Shown: positions 1-8,443, numbered from the stretch's first letter. The stretch is DNA of 64,000 nucleotides from an uncultured Bacteroidales bacterium (GCA_946614295.1 CAMOGT010000003.1:31950-95949), one strand, 5' to 3'. Made by a program: numbers and translations. Notes: generated by a model not told the origin, from the letters alone.

Positions 1-43
1 TGCCATAATTATATCTGTTTTTAGTGTTTTACAAAATCGGCTA

Positions 44-82
44 CAAAATTACAACAAAAAAATGACATACACAAGCGTGTAT
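44..82 (-). promoter_or_regulatory. Leftward promoter with palindromic -33 element
   Basis: On the minus strand a TAATTTTG box (44-51) lies exactly 23 nt downstream of a TTG inside the perfect inverted repeat ATACAC-AAGC-GTGTAT (67-82). It points out of the left edge, so it should drive a gene that starts before this window. The architecture matches nine other promoters in the window. Confidence 0.7.
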
Positions 83-97
83 GCCACTTTTTCGAAA

Positions 98-1510
98 TTA
101 TTTTTCGGATATCGTTATATTGCCTCCCGCTATCCGGATGTCGGATCCGTTAAGACTGTGCCCCGTAACGCTCCATTCGCTCTCTGTAATACGGAGTGTT
201 CCGTTGGCAATCAGCCATTGGCTCATCACTCTGTATGAACCGTTTTTAAAGTAGTTGGCATTGAGATAGTAGAATATGCTGCCTTCTATCTCTTGGCGCT
301 TGTCGTCCCGTATCCCCGCTGCTGCGGTACCTGCTGCGCCGGTGTCCAGAAACTCGTAAGTTCCTGCCGGCACGGCGTCAACGGGTGTATGGATGTCGGT
401 GTAGAAAAATATCTGCACGAAAGGAATACTTTGGGTGAGTTTGATGCGTACTTTACGGGATTCATTATAGGCTTCTATGGTCCATCGGGTCACTCCCAGC
501 TCAGGGAGTTTCTCATAGTAGGCTTTGGCAACGGGCAGCGTATCCGTCTCCTGTTTGCTGTAATCCAGCGGGCCGGTTGTGGCATCGGCCTCCGGATAAT
601 AGGACGCTACGGGGATGGCGGTAATGCCTCCGGGGGTGATGTCCGCTCCGCCTTTCGTGCCCTTGACCACGGGGGCTTGCTCGACCTGGACTACCGGCCG
701 GAAGTCTTCGCTGAGGAAGGCTACTACCATGCAGTTCTCTGCCACCCACTTGTCGCTCAAGGTGAACCGTAATGTATCTGCATAGCGCTGTCCGCTGATT
801 GCAACCGAGTCTCCCGTCGGATCGGTCAAATAAGCGCGAACGGCATCTGCGTGACGGAACTCGGTCCAGCCGCCGGCAAAGGTGTAGTAGTCAGACTGCG
901 TATCAATCATACCGGACTCTTTGAGCACTACGGTCAGTTTAAGACCGTCGGCATCTTTTTTGGCAACCATACCGGAGGCGCAAATGGTCAGTTCGCGGGA
1001 AGAAGGATTGTACTCGTTCTTCAGTTCGATAGAAGCGTAGGTGCTCTTCTCAAACTGCGAGAGATCCGTTCCCGGGAAGTACCCCGGGTGGAAGACCACG
1101 GAGGATTGGTTGCGGTTGTTTTCATCCTTGTATTTCGTTGCAGACCGGTTGACAGTCATATTCGGAGCTCCGCTTACTCCTAATTGTCGGGTAATAATGT
1201 CACTGCCGGCTACCGAGAAGTTATCCGATTGGTAGCCGTAGTGGTGCAGGATAGTGATCCAGTTGGTGTCGTTTCCTACGGTTTCATGGATGGCTGCCAT
1301 GCCACTCGGGCACCAGATACAGCCTTGACCCGTAAACTCCTCAAGCAGGTTCTTTTTCGGGAACGACGAGGGTATGGTGTCTTCCTGTGTCGCAGGGATC
1401 GAATCTTCCTGCGGTTGGGGAGTGGGTTGAGGCGGGTTCTGAGGCTCACAGGCGGTCAACGCCCACAGTGCGGCACCGACAAAGGTGCTTACATGGAATA
1501 ATCGTTTCAT
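98..1510 (-). CDS. Omp28-related outer membrane lipoprotein
   Basis: 470-residue predicted lipoprotein. The N-terminus is a signal peptide ending in the lipobox LTAC (Cys21), followed by a Pro/Gln-rich linker (22-53). A thioredoxin-like segment begins LLEEFTGQGCIWCPSG, with a CxxC at about 64-67, the hallmark of the Omp28 family. The rest has no motif I can name. The start codon overlaps the stop of the upstream gene by 4 bp (ATGA), so translation is probably coupled. It is the last gene of a leftward cluster with a second Omp28-like lipoprotein, a beta-barrel and a TlpA-like thioredoxin, which suggests a role in thiol chemistry or protein maturation at the cell surface. Omp28 proteins were first described as outer membrane proteins of Porphyromonas; the exact activity is unknown. 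Confidence 0.82.
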   Translation of the reverse strand: MKRLFHVSTFVGAALWALTACEPQNPPQPTPQPQEDSIPATQEDTIPSSFPKKNLLEEFTGQGCIWCPSGMAAIHETVGNDTNWITILHHYGYQSDNFSVAGSDIITRQLGVSGAPNMTVNRSATKYKDENNRNQSSVVFHPGYFPGTDLSQFEKSTYASIELKNEYNPSSRELTICASGMVAKKDADGLKLTVVLKESGMIDTQSDYYTFAGGWTEFRHADAVRAYLTDPTGDSVAISGQRYADTLRFTLSDKWVAENCMVVAFLSEDFRPVVQVEQAPVVKGTKGGADITPGGITAIPVASYYPEADATTGPLDYSKQETDTLPVAKAYYEKLPELGVTRWTIEAYNESRKVRIKLTQSIPFVQIFFYTDIHTPVDAVPAGTYEFLDTGAAGTAAAGIRDDKRQEIEGSIFYYLNANYFKNGSYRVMSQWLIANGTLRITESEWSVTGHSLNGSDIRIAGGNITISEK

Positions 1511-2040
1511 AATATGGTGTATGTTTTATTGTCCTTGATAATATACAGAATGCCCTCTTTGATGACCTTTGTACAGGATGCTTTGTCCCCCGGTACATTA
1601 CTGATCCCTTGCGTCTCGTAGTTGTAATGCACGGTCAGCGCATAACTCTCGCTGCCGTCCGAGAAAGTATAGATGATGGTCTCTTTGCTTCCTGCAGCGG
1701 GGCTATAATGGGTGTACCAATCGGCATCTCCGTTCGGCGTGAAATGGAGTGTCTCTTCCGTCGCTTTGTTGCCGCTTGTGCATTGGTTCGCGCAGCAGAA
1801 CTCATCCGTCAGACCGCTCGCCGAACGGCGGATGGTAACGGTAATAGGTGCTTGGGAGAGCAGGGAACCTTTCAGACCCATCGTTGACACACCGGTCAGC
1901 GGATCGGTCTCAGCTTGGTCCATGGTGATCTCCATGCCTTCGGCAGAGATTTCGCCGTGGTCTTCTACACTGACTATAAGCGCGTTGGCGCTCATTATAC
2001 TAAGGCAGACTGTTACTGCCATCATAAGGATTCGTTTCAT
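1507..2040 (-). CDS. Small secreted protein with shared C-terminal tail
   Basis: 177 residues with a clear signal peptide (MKRILMMAVTVCLSIMSANA). I do not recognise a domain; the central part has paired cysteines (FCCANQC) and looks like a beta-rich extracellular domain. The C-terminus (ISNVPGD, CTKVIKEG, YIIKDNKTYTIL) matches the tail of the BspA-like protein and of both C10 proteases in this window. It overlaps the upstream Omp28-like gene by 41 bp and the downstream one by 4 bp, so it belongs to the same transcript and probably the same secreted system. Confidence 0.65.
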   Translation of the reverse strand: MKRILMMAVTVCLSIMSANALIVSVEDHGEISAEGMEITMDQAETDPLTGVSTMGLKGSLLSQAPITVTIRRSASGLTDEFCCANQCTSGNKATEETLHFTPNGDADWYTHYSPAAGSKETIIYTFSDGSESYALTVHYNYETQGISNVPGDKASCTKVIKEGILYIIKDNKTYTIL

Positions 2041-2833
2041 AGGCTTGTACTATATGTTTATCGTTATTGTCGAGTAATAGGGCGATGACGCGGCACTGTC
2101 GCGGGTTGCAGTCCTCCGGCAGCGTGAGGTGTACCTTCCGCTGCGCCACTGCTTTGCTCATCCGTATCTTTTCGCCCCACGGGCTGTCGAAAGCGTGTGT
2201 GCGGAGCATGTGCCGGTGGATATAACGGGTGTTGACCGAACCGTCCGGCATGGCTTGTACGCCGCTTATGCTGTCTTCCGTCACCCACACCGCCAGCCGC
2301 ATCTCCACGCCTTCATCGGCGATGATCGTAGCCGTGGCTTCCATCTGCCGCGTGAGGGTGTCTGTCTTCGCTTCGATGCTCAGCGACGGAGCGGCACTGT
2401 CGTTCATCGCCGTGTGGAGCAGACCGCCCCATTCGGCGGGGTCGAAGAAATAGTTTCCGTTGCTTTTCGCCATGTCTATGTTGCCTGTCGGGAATGGGGT
2501 AGAGGCATTGCCGCCCATAAACCGGTATATGGTGTCTGCCGCAGGGCAGGTGTAGTCGTAGAGCCCTTGCGTGAAGGGGTTGGATGCCGGGTGAAGGGAT
2601 ATAACAATCAGTCCTTCGCCGTACAGCGAGAGCAGGCTCTGTGCCCGGGCTGCGGCGGTCGGACAATTGACGCACCGGAAGCCCGTGAACTCCAACAGTA
2701 CGTGCTTCCGCCCGCTGCTCATATCCACCGGCACCGGAATCAGCCGGTCCTCCTCTCTGATCACCTCGCAGGACGCGAACAGCACTGCCGCCAATACTAT
2801 GTATGTTATCCTTTTCAAGTTGATAATTGACAA
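2000..2833 (-). CDS. Omp28-like lipoprotein with thioredoxin-type CxxC
   Basis: 277-residue predicted lipoprotein with lipobox FASC (Cys22 from the furthest start). The segment VLLEFTGFRCVNCPTA carries a CxxC and is close to the same segment of the downstream Omp28-related protein; HPASNPF and a Pro-rich stretch follow as in thioredoxin-like folds. There is no ATG in the right place. The furthest start is a TTG at 2833 inside a short AATTG-type repeat; a TTG at 2818 gives the more usual MKRITYIVLAAVLFASC and is my preferred start. It lies 6 bp or more downstream of the barrel gene and overlaps the following small secreted gene. It is shorter than its neighbour and lacks most of the C-terminal half. 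Confidence 0.75.
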   Translation of the reverse strand: MSIINLKRITYIVLAAVLFASCEVIREEDRLIPVPVDMSSGRKHVLLEFTGFRCVNCPTAAARAQSLLSLYGEGLIVISLHPASNPFTQGLYDYTCPAADTIYRFMGGNASTPFPTGNIDMAKSNGNYFFDPAEWGGLLHTAMNDSAAPSLSIEAKTDTLTRQMEATATIIADEGVEMRLAVWVTEDSISGVQAMPDGSVNTRYIHRHMLRTHAFDSPWGEKIRMSKAVAQRKVHLTLPEDCNPRQCRVIALLLDNNDKHIVQAYETNPYDGSNSLP

Positions 2834-2840
2834 TTGAGAT
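2817..2840. repeat. Short AATTG-type tandem repeat
   Basis: Contains TTGATAATTGACAATTGAG, a minimal copy of the 7-bp repeats seen elsewhere. It covers the gap between the barrel gene and the Omp28-like gene and overlaps the possible TTG start at 2833. Confidence 0.55.
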
Positions 2841-4522
2841 TAAAAACTGAACGAGTAGTTCAGCGTTACACCTTCCATCTTCGGCACGTACCGGCACACG
2901 CCGCCGGAACAGTTAAAACCCTCGCGTGTCTTTGTATAACCGGCACTCGCGCGGTGTGCGCCGTAGGTAAAGGTCGCCAAGGCGGTGTAGTAATGTTCGT
3001 GGGTACTCTCCGCCGCCCCGCCAATGTTGTACATCCATTGCCCGCTGAGCGTCACGTAGCGGTAGAGACTCAGTTCGCAGAGCGCAAAAACCCATTGCCC
3101 CTGGTAATGCGGGGTGTAGAGATACTGCAACTCTCCGCGCATGGATATATCCTTATTCACTTGCACGCGTGTGTCCACGACCGCAATGCCCGACCGTACG
3201 AGTTCGCCGTGCCCTTCCAATAACTGCCGGTTGTAGGTCTGGTACATCAGCATTCCGTTGAGCCACCACCGTTTGGTGATCCGTTTGTTGAGTTCCAGGT
3301 TCACGTCGGTGTAGTACTCGCCTTCCGTGCGGGTGTCGATTGCCCAGCTGCCTTCTTCGCGGAGTCCCCGTATATGTGCGGCGCTCAGTTTGAGCGAGGT
3401 GCCATAACGACCGCCCATCTTCGTCTTTCGTGCCCAGGTATAACGCACCTCTCCCTGAAACGCCCATTCGCCGCCGGCGTACTGCGTGGCGTAAGGGTAG
3501 AGTGCCGCCAAAGCGTACGTGTGTTGTTGCGCGAAAGCCGGCATGTGGTTGAGTCTGCCTGCCAGACCGGTACGCAAGCGCTCCGACCGGAAACTCATGT
3601 TGTCCGACCGTTTGGCTTGAAGGAGCACCGCCAATCCTTTCTGCGAATAACTCGCGCTCAGCAGCAGTGCCTCGCCGTCCCGGTAACTGAACTGGTTCTC
3701 CACCGTCGGGTCATTGGCCTTGCGCGCATACTCGGCTAAGAACCGGAAACCCTTGTACCGCAACTCCGTGCGCACGTCTCCGGCGCCGATCCACCGCGGC
3801 AGGTTGTACCTGTACATCTGTCCGCTGACAGGCGTGAGGATGGTGTCCGCCGCCTCGTATTTGGATACATAACTGCCGCCAATCGTCCATCCCCAGTCAT
3901 TGTGAATTGTGATTTGTGAATTGTGAATTGTAATTACCTCGAAGAGGTCCACCTCTACGTCTCCTCCGAGGGCGGCGTCTTGGGTGTAGTTCCAGCCGAA
4001 GGCTTTGTCCTGATAGCATCCCCAATACCGTCTCTGTTTGCCACCGAGGGCGGTCAGACGAATACCTTTGTACGGCTCTGCGGCAATCTTTGCACCCCGC
4101 AGCGCACCGTCTATACCGAGCGCGCGATCCTCGTAGAGACTCAGGATGAGACCCGAACCGAACTGACCGTACACATCGCCCACGGTGATCTCGCCCCATG
4201 TGAAGGCTGCGGCTATGCTCAGATGACTCATTCCGTACCCGCCGAAATCACTCTCGTACCCGGGCATCGGCCATTGGGTCAGTTCCAACCGCGTCGTTGC
4301 CCGCAACTCCCGGAAAGTACTCTCCTTTCGCCCCTCGTCCATTCGCCCATAACCCTTCGCCTTTCGCCTCTCATCCCTCTGCCAATGCAGGCTGAGGTCG
4401 AGGTAACTGTTGCTGTGGTACCGCACGGGACTCCAGTCGAGCAAACCGTCATGCTGAATCCCACCGCTCACAAACACGGTGTCCCCTTCAGCCGCCTTCG
4501 CGCCCATCGCTCCAACCAGCAA
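2840..4522 (-). CDS. Outer membrane beta-barrel, DUF6029-like
   Basis: About 560 residues rich in alternating aromatic and polar beta strands, ending in a typical barrel strand (TLNYSFSF). The segment from residue 90 on (WGEITVGDVYGQFGSGL, YEDRALGIDGAL) fits the DUF6029 family of Bacteroidota outer membrane proteins as I remember it. The start is unusual. The TTG at 4522 cuts into the signal peptide; reading upstream in frame gives IKNYLFIGLLLVGAMGAKA, a full signal peptide, beginning at an ATT codon at 4549 that lies in a 7-bp repeat array. A second array (3899-3936) is in frame in the coding region and encodes ITIHNSQITIHN. It sits between the TlpA-like gene and an Omp28-like gene, so it may be the membrane partner of that thiol system. 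Confidence 0.7.
   Translation of the reverse strand: MLVGAMGAKAAEGDTVFVSGGIQHDGLLDWSPVRYHSNSYLDLSLHWQRDERRKAKGYGRMDEGRKESTFRELRATTRLELTQWPMPGYESDFGGYGMSHLSIAAAFTWGEITVGDVYGQFGSGLILSLYEDRALGIDGALRGAKIAAEPYKGIRLTALGGKQRRYWGCYQDKAFGWNYTQDAALGGDVEVDLFEVITIHNSQITIHNDWGWTIGGSYVSKYEAADTILTPVSGQMYRYNLPRWIGAGDVRTELRYKGFRFLAEYARKANDPTVENQFSYRDGEALLLSASYSQKGLAVLLQAKRSDNMSFRSERLRTGLAGRLNHMPAFAQQHTYALAALYPYATQYAGGEWAFQGEVRYTWARKTKMGGRYGTSLKLSAAHIRGLREEGSWAIDTRTEGEYYTDVNLELNKRITKRWWLNGMLMYQTYNRQLLEGHGELVRSGIAVVDTRVQVNKDISMRGELQYLYTPHYQGQWVFALCELSLYRYVTLSGQWMYNIGGAAESTHEHYYTALATFTYGAHRASAGYTKTREGFNCSGGVCRYVPKMEGVTLNYSFSF
3899..3936. repeat. In-frame AATTGTG repeat array in the barrel gene
   Basis: Five units of the AATTGTG type lie inside the coding sequence and are translated on the minus strand as ITIHNSQITIHN. 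The same repeat is intergenic at 4545-4585, 39451-39476 and 55783-55813. Confidence 0.85.
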
Positions 4523-4544
4523 TAACCCTATGAAGAGATAATTT

Positions 4545-4585
4545 TTAATTGTAAATTGTGAATTGTGAATTGTGCATTGTGCATT
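4545..4585. repeat. AATTGTG/CATTGTG repeat array between genes
   Basis: About five 7-bp units (AATTGTA, AATTGTG, CATTGTG) fill the whole gap between the TlpA-like gene and the barrel gene, and run into the presumed start of the latter. Confidence 0.85.
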
Positions 4586-5054
4586 ATAAACGCTTCCTTA
4601 TCTCCTCCTCGTCTCCCGGCGTGTAACCGGTGTGCTGATAGACGATTTTGCCTTTGCCGTCCACCACGAAGAGGTGCGGCACGTTCTGCACGTTCATCGC
4701 CCGTTTGAGGTTTCCGTTGGGGTCGAGCAGCACCTTGTACTCCCATCCGTAGCCGTTCACCAGCGGTGCCACTTTCTGCACATCCTGCCCTTGGTCAATC
4801 GACACCACGTACATCTCCACGCCCGTCTCGTCCTGCCAGTCGGCGTAAAGTTCGTCGATGGCTTTGAGTTCGCGCATGCAGGGCTTGCACCACGTAGCGA
4901 AGAACGAGATAATCACCGGTTTGCCGCTCACGCCGAGCGTCGATACATTGACCTCTTTGCCGTCCATACTGCGCAGCGTCACCTCCGGTAACGCCGCAAA
5001 ACAACTCAGCACACTCAGTGCCGCTACCAGACTTATACCCAATCGTTTTTTCAT
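4584..5054 (-). CDS. TlpA-family periplasmic thioredoxin
   Basis: 156 residues. A signal peptide (MKKRLGISLVAALSVLSCFA; a lipoprotein reading with Cys18 is possible) is followed by an AhpC/TSA-thioredoxin domain. The redox motif is FFATWCKPCMRE (Cys56 and Cys59), and the cis-Pro loop is VPHLFVVD. TlpA-type proteins reduce or exchange disulfides of exported proteins. It is the first gene of the cluster with a DUF6029-like barrel and two CxxC-bearing Omp28-like lipoproteins, which are likely partners or substrates. The start ATG follows the upstream small membrane gene by 9 bp. Confidence 0.88.
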   Translation of the reverse strand: MKKRLGISLVAALSVLSCFAALPEVTLRSMDGKEVNVSTLGVSGKPVIISFFATWCKPCMRELKAIDELYADWQDETGVEMYVVSIDQGQDVQKVAPLVNGYGWEYKVLLDPNGNLKRAMNVQNVPHLFVVDGKGKIVYQHTGYTPGDEEEIRKRL

Positions 5055-5063
5055 AATAGAACC

Positions 5064-5318
5064 TTATCTTGCGTCTCCTGCAATCAGCAGAATGATCCAT
5101 GTCAGTATCGGCGACACGAAGAACGACAGCAACGCCCATCCTAACGGGTCGCGGTGCCTGTTCACCGCCATGCGGTAAGCTATGTGGATGCGGAAGAAAT
5201 ACACCAGCAGCAGTGCCAACAGCCCGCAAAAAATACTGATCATCCCAATCGCCAGACCTGACATCCCGGCGAACAGACCTACCAACAGGTCTTCAATCGT
5301 CTGTACTAAATTTTCCAT
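5064..5318 (-). CDS. Small two-helix membrane protein
   Basis: 84 residues starting at MENLVQTIED. Two hydrophobic helices (about 17-42 and 63-80) are separated by a basic loop (RIHIAYRMAVNRHRDPLGW), so the loop is likely cytoplasmic. The second helix, ALLSFFVSPILTWIILL, resembles small phospholipase_D-nuclease-like or superinfection-immunity-type membrane proteins, but I do not assign a family. It lies 10 bp downstream of bcp and 9 bp upstream of the TlpA-like gene, so it is probably co-transcribed with both. Confidence 0.6.
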   Translation of the reverse strand: MENLVQTIEDLLVGLFAGMSGLAIGMISIFCGLLALLLVYFFRIHIAYRMAVNRHRDPLGWALLSFFVSPILTWIILLIAGDAR

Positions 5319-5328
5319 AATTCGTAAT

Positions 5329-5775
5329 TTATTCCAGCACTTGTGCTGTGTGGTTTTTGGTATCCACTTTTTCGATGATGCGCACCAGAATGCCGTTTTC
5401 GTCAAAGATAAAAGTCTTACGCAGGGTGCCCATGGATACCTTGCCGTAGTTTTTTTTCTCGCCCCATGCGCCGAACGATTGCAGCATCTCGGTACTCGGG
5501 TCGCTCAGCAGCGGGAAGGGCAGTGCATATTTCTCCTTGAACTTGACATGCGAAGCCACGGAGTCCTTGCTGACGCCGAACACTTGGTAGCCTTGCGCCA
5601 GAAAGGCATGGTAGTTGTCGCGGATATTACAAGCCTCCGAGGTGCACCCCGGAGTGGAGTCCTTGGGGTAGAAATAAATCACGGTTTTCTTGCCGCTCAA
5701 GTCTTTCTCCGTCACTTCTTTTCCTGTCTCGTCCAGCGCCCTGAACGCCGGCATTTTGTCACCAATCTGTAACAT
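5329..5775 (-). CDS. bcp: Thioredoxin-dependent thiol peroxidase (peroxiredoxin Q/Bcp)
   Basis: 148 residues, the usual length of the Bcp/PrxQ family. The active site is YPKDSTPGCTSEACNIRD with peroxidatic Cys44 and resolving Cys49; GKKTVIYFYP and VSKDSVASHVKFKEKY are also typical. It reduces hydrogen peroxide and organic hydroperoxides in the cytoplasm with electrons from thioredoxin. It has its own promoter upstream (5804-5844) and leads into the small membrane protein and perhaps the TlpA cluster, giving a redox theme to this transcript. Confidence 0.95.
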   Translation of the reverse strand: MLQIGDKMPAFRALDETGKEVTEKDLSGKKTVIYFYPKDSTPGCTSEACNIRDNYHAFLAQGYQVFGVSKDSVASHVKFKEKYALPFPLLSDPSTEMLQSFGAWGEKKNYGKVSMGTLRKTFIFDENGILVRIIEKVDTKNHTAQVLE

Positions 5776-5803
5776 AATTGTATCATTTTGTATTATCGGG
5801 CTG

Positions 5804-5844
5804 CAAATTTACTGCTTTTTTTTGACATACGCAAGCGCGCGTGC
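5804..5844 (-). promoter_or_regulatory. bcp promoter with -33 TTGC element
   Basis: On the minus strand TAAATTTG (5804-5811) lies 23 nt after the TTG of the GCGCGCTTGCGTATGTC element (5824-5844). The transcript would begin about 20 nt before the bcp ATG. Confidence 0.75.
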
Positions 5845-5870
5845 AATTTTCCTATAATAATGTGTGCTTT

Positions 5871-5905
5871 TTTTCATTTTTCATTTTTCATTTTTCATTT
5901 TCAAT
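5871..5905. repeat. TTTTCAT repeat array next to a promoter
   Basis: Four or five TTTTCAT units lie directly upstream of the core promoter at 5915-5922, in the place where the -33 region should be. Confidence 0.8.
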
Positions 5906-5914
5906 TATTTTTCG

Positions 5915-5922
5915 TACCTTTG
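5915..5922 (+). promoter_or_regulatory. Promoter of the coiled-coil gene
   Basis: TACCTTTG in the context AATTATTTTTCGTACCTTTGC. The korA promoter has the same AATTATTTTTCGTA context and the tsaD promoter differs by one base; all three follow a short repeat array. No TTG is found 23 nt upstream here. Confidence 0.65.
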
Positions 5923-5968
5923 CACCGGAAATTGTTGGATTTTCACACGATAATGGCTATATGAATTT

Positions 5969-6895
5969 ATGCGTCCGCACCCGCGTCTGACACATAGCGA
6001 CTACTACCGCGACAGAAGCTCCGAATCCGAACTCTGTTACGATTTCCCCGGCGATGATATTTTCATCGACGGACTACACGCTATGCAGATGCACTTCTGG
6101 AGCAACAACCGCAATATCGACATTCCCGTGGTATGCGTCATGAACGCTGCTCACTACCTCGCCGCTTATATGTTCGAGACTACCTGCTCCGGCGACCAGA
6201 CGGAGTACGACGTCCTCGCATACGCCTCCGTCGGCAAAGACCGCCAACTCGCCTTCCTCGCCATCATCGTGCTCGCTGCGATGCTCAAACGAACAGACGG
6301 CTTACGCGCAAAAAGCTGCCGAAACCTTATCCTCGAAGACCGCAGTGAGGATTTTGAGGAAGGAGTGACCCTCTATGAGCGCTTCATACGTACCGCGGAA
6401 GAACGCTTTGCCGAGGAGGATTTCCTCATCGATATCCCCTCACTCGCCACACAACTCCGCGAGAAAGACGAACTCATCGCCCAACAATCCCAACAAATAG
6501 CAACACTCGAAAACACCATTACTTCTATGGAAGAGAAATACACACAAATTATCGGCACACAGTATAAGCAAGATAATAATCAAGGTACTATCTATAATGG
6601 TCCGGTAACGATCAACCAATACCCGGCATCGCCTTCGTCCGTTACGTCCGCTGATCCGGACATCCCCACCTGTGAAGAATCGCCCACAGAAAAAACATAT
6701 ACGCCGCCTATCCCGCGGGAAGGCGACTATAACGGCGTGCGGCTCTATATCGAGGAGCGCAAGCGATACGACGAGTCTTTCAAAGATTATTGCTCCCATC
6801 ACAACCGCAAAGAACTATGCGTCCTCCTCACGAAGGAGTTCGGCTGGTTTGTGGACGACAAATCCCTCGGCAAAAACATCAGCCGGAATATCTAA
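5969..6895 (+). CDS. Coiled-coil protein of unknown function
   Basis: 308 residues, no signal peptide, so probably cytoplasmic. Residues 1-135 form a helical domain that I do not recognise (HSDYYRDRSSESELCYDF near the start). Residues about 160-195 form a coiled coil (LREKDELIAQQSQQIATLENTITSMEEKY). A Gln/Asn-rich stretch with TIYNGPVTINQY follows, then a Pro/Ser/Thr-rich linker, and a basic C-terminal helical part (IEERKRYDESFKDYCSHHNRKELC). The NGPVTIN motif is common in hypothetical proteins of Bacteroidales. It has its own promoter and is followed 34 bp later by the BspA-like gene. Confidence 0.6.
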   Translation: MRPHPRLTHSDYYRDRSSESELCYDFPGDDIFIDGLHAMQMHFWSNNRNIDIPVVCVMNAAHYLAAYMFETTCSGDQTEYDVLAYASVGKDRQLAFLAIIVLAAMLKRTDGLRAKSCRNLILEDRSEDFEEGVTLYERFIRTAEERFAEEDFLIDIPSLATQLREKDELIAQQSQQIATLENTITSMEEKYTQIIGTQYKQDNNQGTIYNGPVTINQYPASPSSVTSADPDIPTCEESPTEKTYTPPIPREGDYNGVRLYIEERKRYDESFKDYCSHHNRKELCVLLTKEFGWFVDDKSLGKNISRNI

Positions 6896-6929
6896 GCCTG
6901 TTCCTTTTTAATAATAAACAAATACAATT

Positions 6930-8222
6930 ATGAAAAAACTCTTTACCCTATTGCTCGCTGTAGCAGCCAGCGTAGGAACCATGTTTGCTTGGGACTATAA
7001 AAGAGTCCAAATCGGCGATTTGTATTACAACCTTGATGCCACCAACCAAACGGCTGGAGTGACGTATCAATATGGCGGCAACTACTCCGGTGACATTATT
7101 ATCCCTGCTTCTGTGACCTATGATGAGATTACTTATACCGTCACCAGCATTGGAGATCATGCTTTCGATGGTTGCAGCAGTTTGACCTCTGTGACGATTC
7201 CCAATAGCGTCACAAGCATTGGAAGTAGTGCTTTCGAAGGTTGCAGCGGTTTGACCTCTGTGACGATTGGCAATAGCGTCACCAGCATTGGAGGTAGTGC
7301 TTTCTATGAATGCTACGGTTTGACCTCTGTGGAGGGACCTGCGGTATTCTTTGATCGTCAGGAAAATTACTGGCCATATTACACAAGAACATTAAACCAT
7401 GTAACAGTCAATGGCGGCGAGTTAACGGAAAATGCGTTATTGTTCATCAACCGCTCTTACAAGACTCTCCAGACTTTGGATGTGTCAGGCGCAACGAACA
7501 CGGAGTTTGCGGACGAGGCCTTCAAAGGTTACTATAACCTGCAACAATTGGTATTGCCGGAAGGTCTGCAAAAAGTAGGTTATATGATGGTAGCCGGTTG
7601 CAAGAACCTGCAATCCATCGACATCCCTGCTTCGGTAGAAGAAATCGAGCAATCAGCCTTTGAGGATTGCCGTAGTATCAAGTCCATCACTTTTGGTGGC
7701 TCGTCAGCCGGCGCTCCCGGACGATTCAATGCGCCTGCAGCCTCTGCCAGCCAACTCCGCCGCATCGGCAACTGGGCTTTCTATAACGCACACGAGCTCC
7801 AGAACCTCGAGATCCCCGAGGGTGTAGAAGAAATCGGCGATGGAGCTTTCTATGGCTGTACGTATCTGGAAGAGATGGTTCTGCCGTCGTCAGTACAGAC
7901 TATCGGAGATAATACTTTTGCACTCTGCGCCAAACTGCAGAAGATTACTGTCAATTCCGTTACGCCTCCTTCTATTCAAGCCAAGACCTTCTTCGATGTG
8001 AAGCGCCAGATTCCGGTCTATGTGCCGGATGAGGCTGTTTCTGCTTATGAGGATGACACCTATTGGCAGGAGTTCGACATCCAAGGTCAATCTGAGGCTC
8101 CGCAAGGCATCGAAGATGTACAAGGGAACAATGTACAATGTACAAAGATTGTTCGTGACGGCCAAATCTTCATCCTCCGCGGAGAGAAGGTTTATAGCAT
8201 AGACGGACGCGAAGTCCGTTAA
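6930..8222 (+). CDS. BspA-like leucine-rich repeat secreted protein
   Basis: 430 residues. A signal peptide (MKKLFTLLLAVAASVGTMFA) leads into LRR_5/BspA-type repeats. Three nearly identical 23-residue repeats (about 71-138: AFDGCSSLTSVTIPNSVTSIG and variants) are followed by more divergent ones to about residue 365. Such proteins are surface or secreted adhesins in Bacteroidota. A linker encoded by a GTACAA-type repeat precedes the C-terminal tail (KIVRDGQIFILRGEKVYSIDGREVR region), which is shared with the C10 proteases. A strong terminator follows at 8292-8329. Confidence 0.88.
   Translation: MKKLFTLLLAVAASVGTMFAWDYKRVQIGDLYYNLDATNQTAGVTYQYGGNYSGDIIIPASVTYDEITYTVTSIGDHAFDGCSSLTSVTIPNSVTSIGSSAFEGCSGLTSVTIGNSVTSIGGSAFYECYGLTSVEGPAVFFDRQENYWPYYTRTLNHVTVNGGELTENALLFINRSYKTLQTLDVSGATNTEFADEAFKGYYNLQQLVLPEGLQKVGYMMVAGCKNLQSIDIPASVEEIEQSAFEDCRSIKSITFGGSSAGAPGRFNAPAASASQLRRIGNWAFYNAHELQNLEIPEGVEEIGDGAFYGCTYLEEMVLPSSVQTIGDNTFALCAKLQKITVNSVTPPSIQAKTFFDVKRQIPVYVPDEAVSAYEDDTYWQEFDIQGQSEAPQGIEDVQGNNVQCTKIVRDGQIFILRGEKVYSIDGREVR
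7140..7330 (+). repeat. 69-bp tandem repeats encoding LRR units
   Basis: Three near-identical 69-bp units encode the 23-residue leucine-rich repeats. Their high DNA identity points to recent duplication or gene conversion, unlike the divergent repeats downstream. Confidence 0.85.
8117..8147 (+). repeat. GTACAA-type repeat before the C-terminal tail
   Basis: GTACAAGG, AATGTACAATGTACAAAG: repeats translated as VQGNNVQCTK, placed exactly between the LRR body and the conserved C-terminal tail. The same peptide type (VQSTK) appears in fmt, hisS and waaA. Confidence 0.6.
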
Positions 8223-8291
8223 TAGGGCTACCGATGGCTAAAAAGTAAAATAAGCACTCGTCCTTCTTCACGCTACATTAAATCTTAATTC

Positions 8292-8329
8292 AAAAAAAGG
8301 AACAGACTCATCCAGCCTGTTCCTTTTTT
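8292..8329 (+). terminator. Rho-independent terminator after the BspA-like gene
   Basis: Stem GGAACAG (8299-8305) with CTGTTCC (8317-8323), preceded by seven A and followed by six T, so it could act on both strands. Confidence 0.8.
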
Positions 8330-8362
8330 GATATTAGCGACCTTTATGGCCGCTTTTTTTGC

Positions 8363-8402
8363 CTATTCGACAAATTCGACAACTATTCGACAAATTCGAC
8401 AA
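8363..8402. repeat. Perfect 20-bp tandem duplication at the island edge
   Basis: CTATTCGACAAATTCGACAA is repeated exactly twice (8363-8382 and 8383-8402), and each copy holds ATTCGACAA twice; a further ATCGACA follows. It sits about 40 bp upstream of the first island promoter and may be an operator or recombination site. Confidence 0.75.
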
Positions 8403-8443
8403 AAAAATCGACATTTGTCCCTCGCAGGCGACAAAAAAACCTC

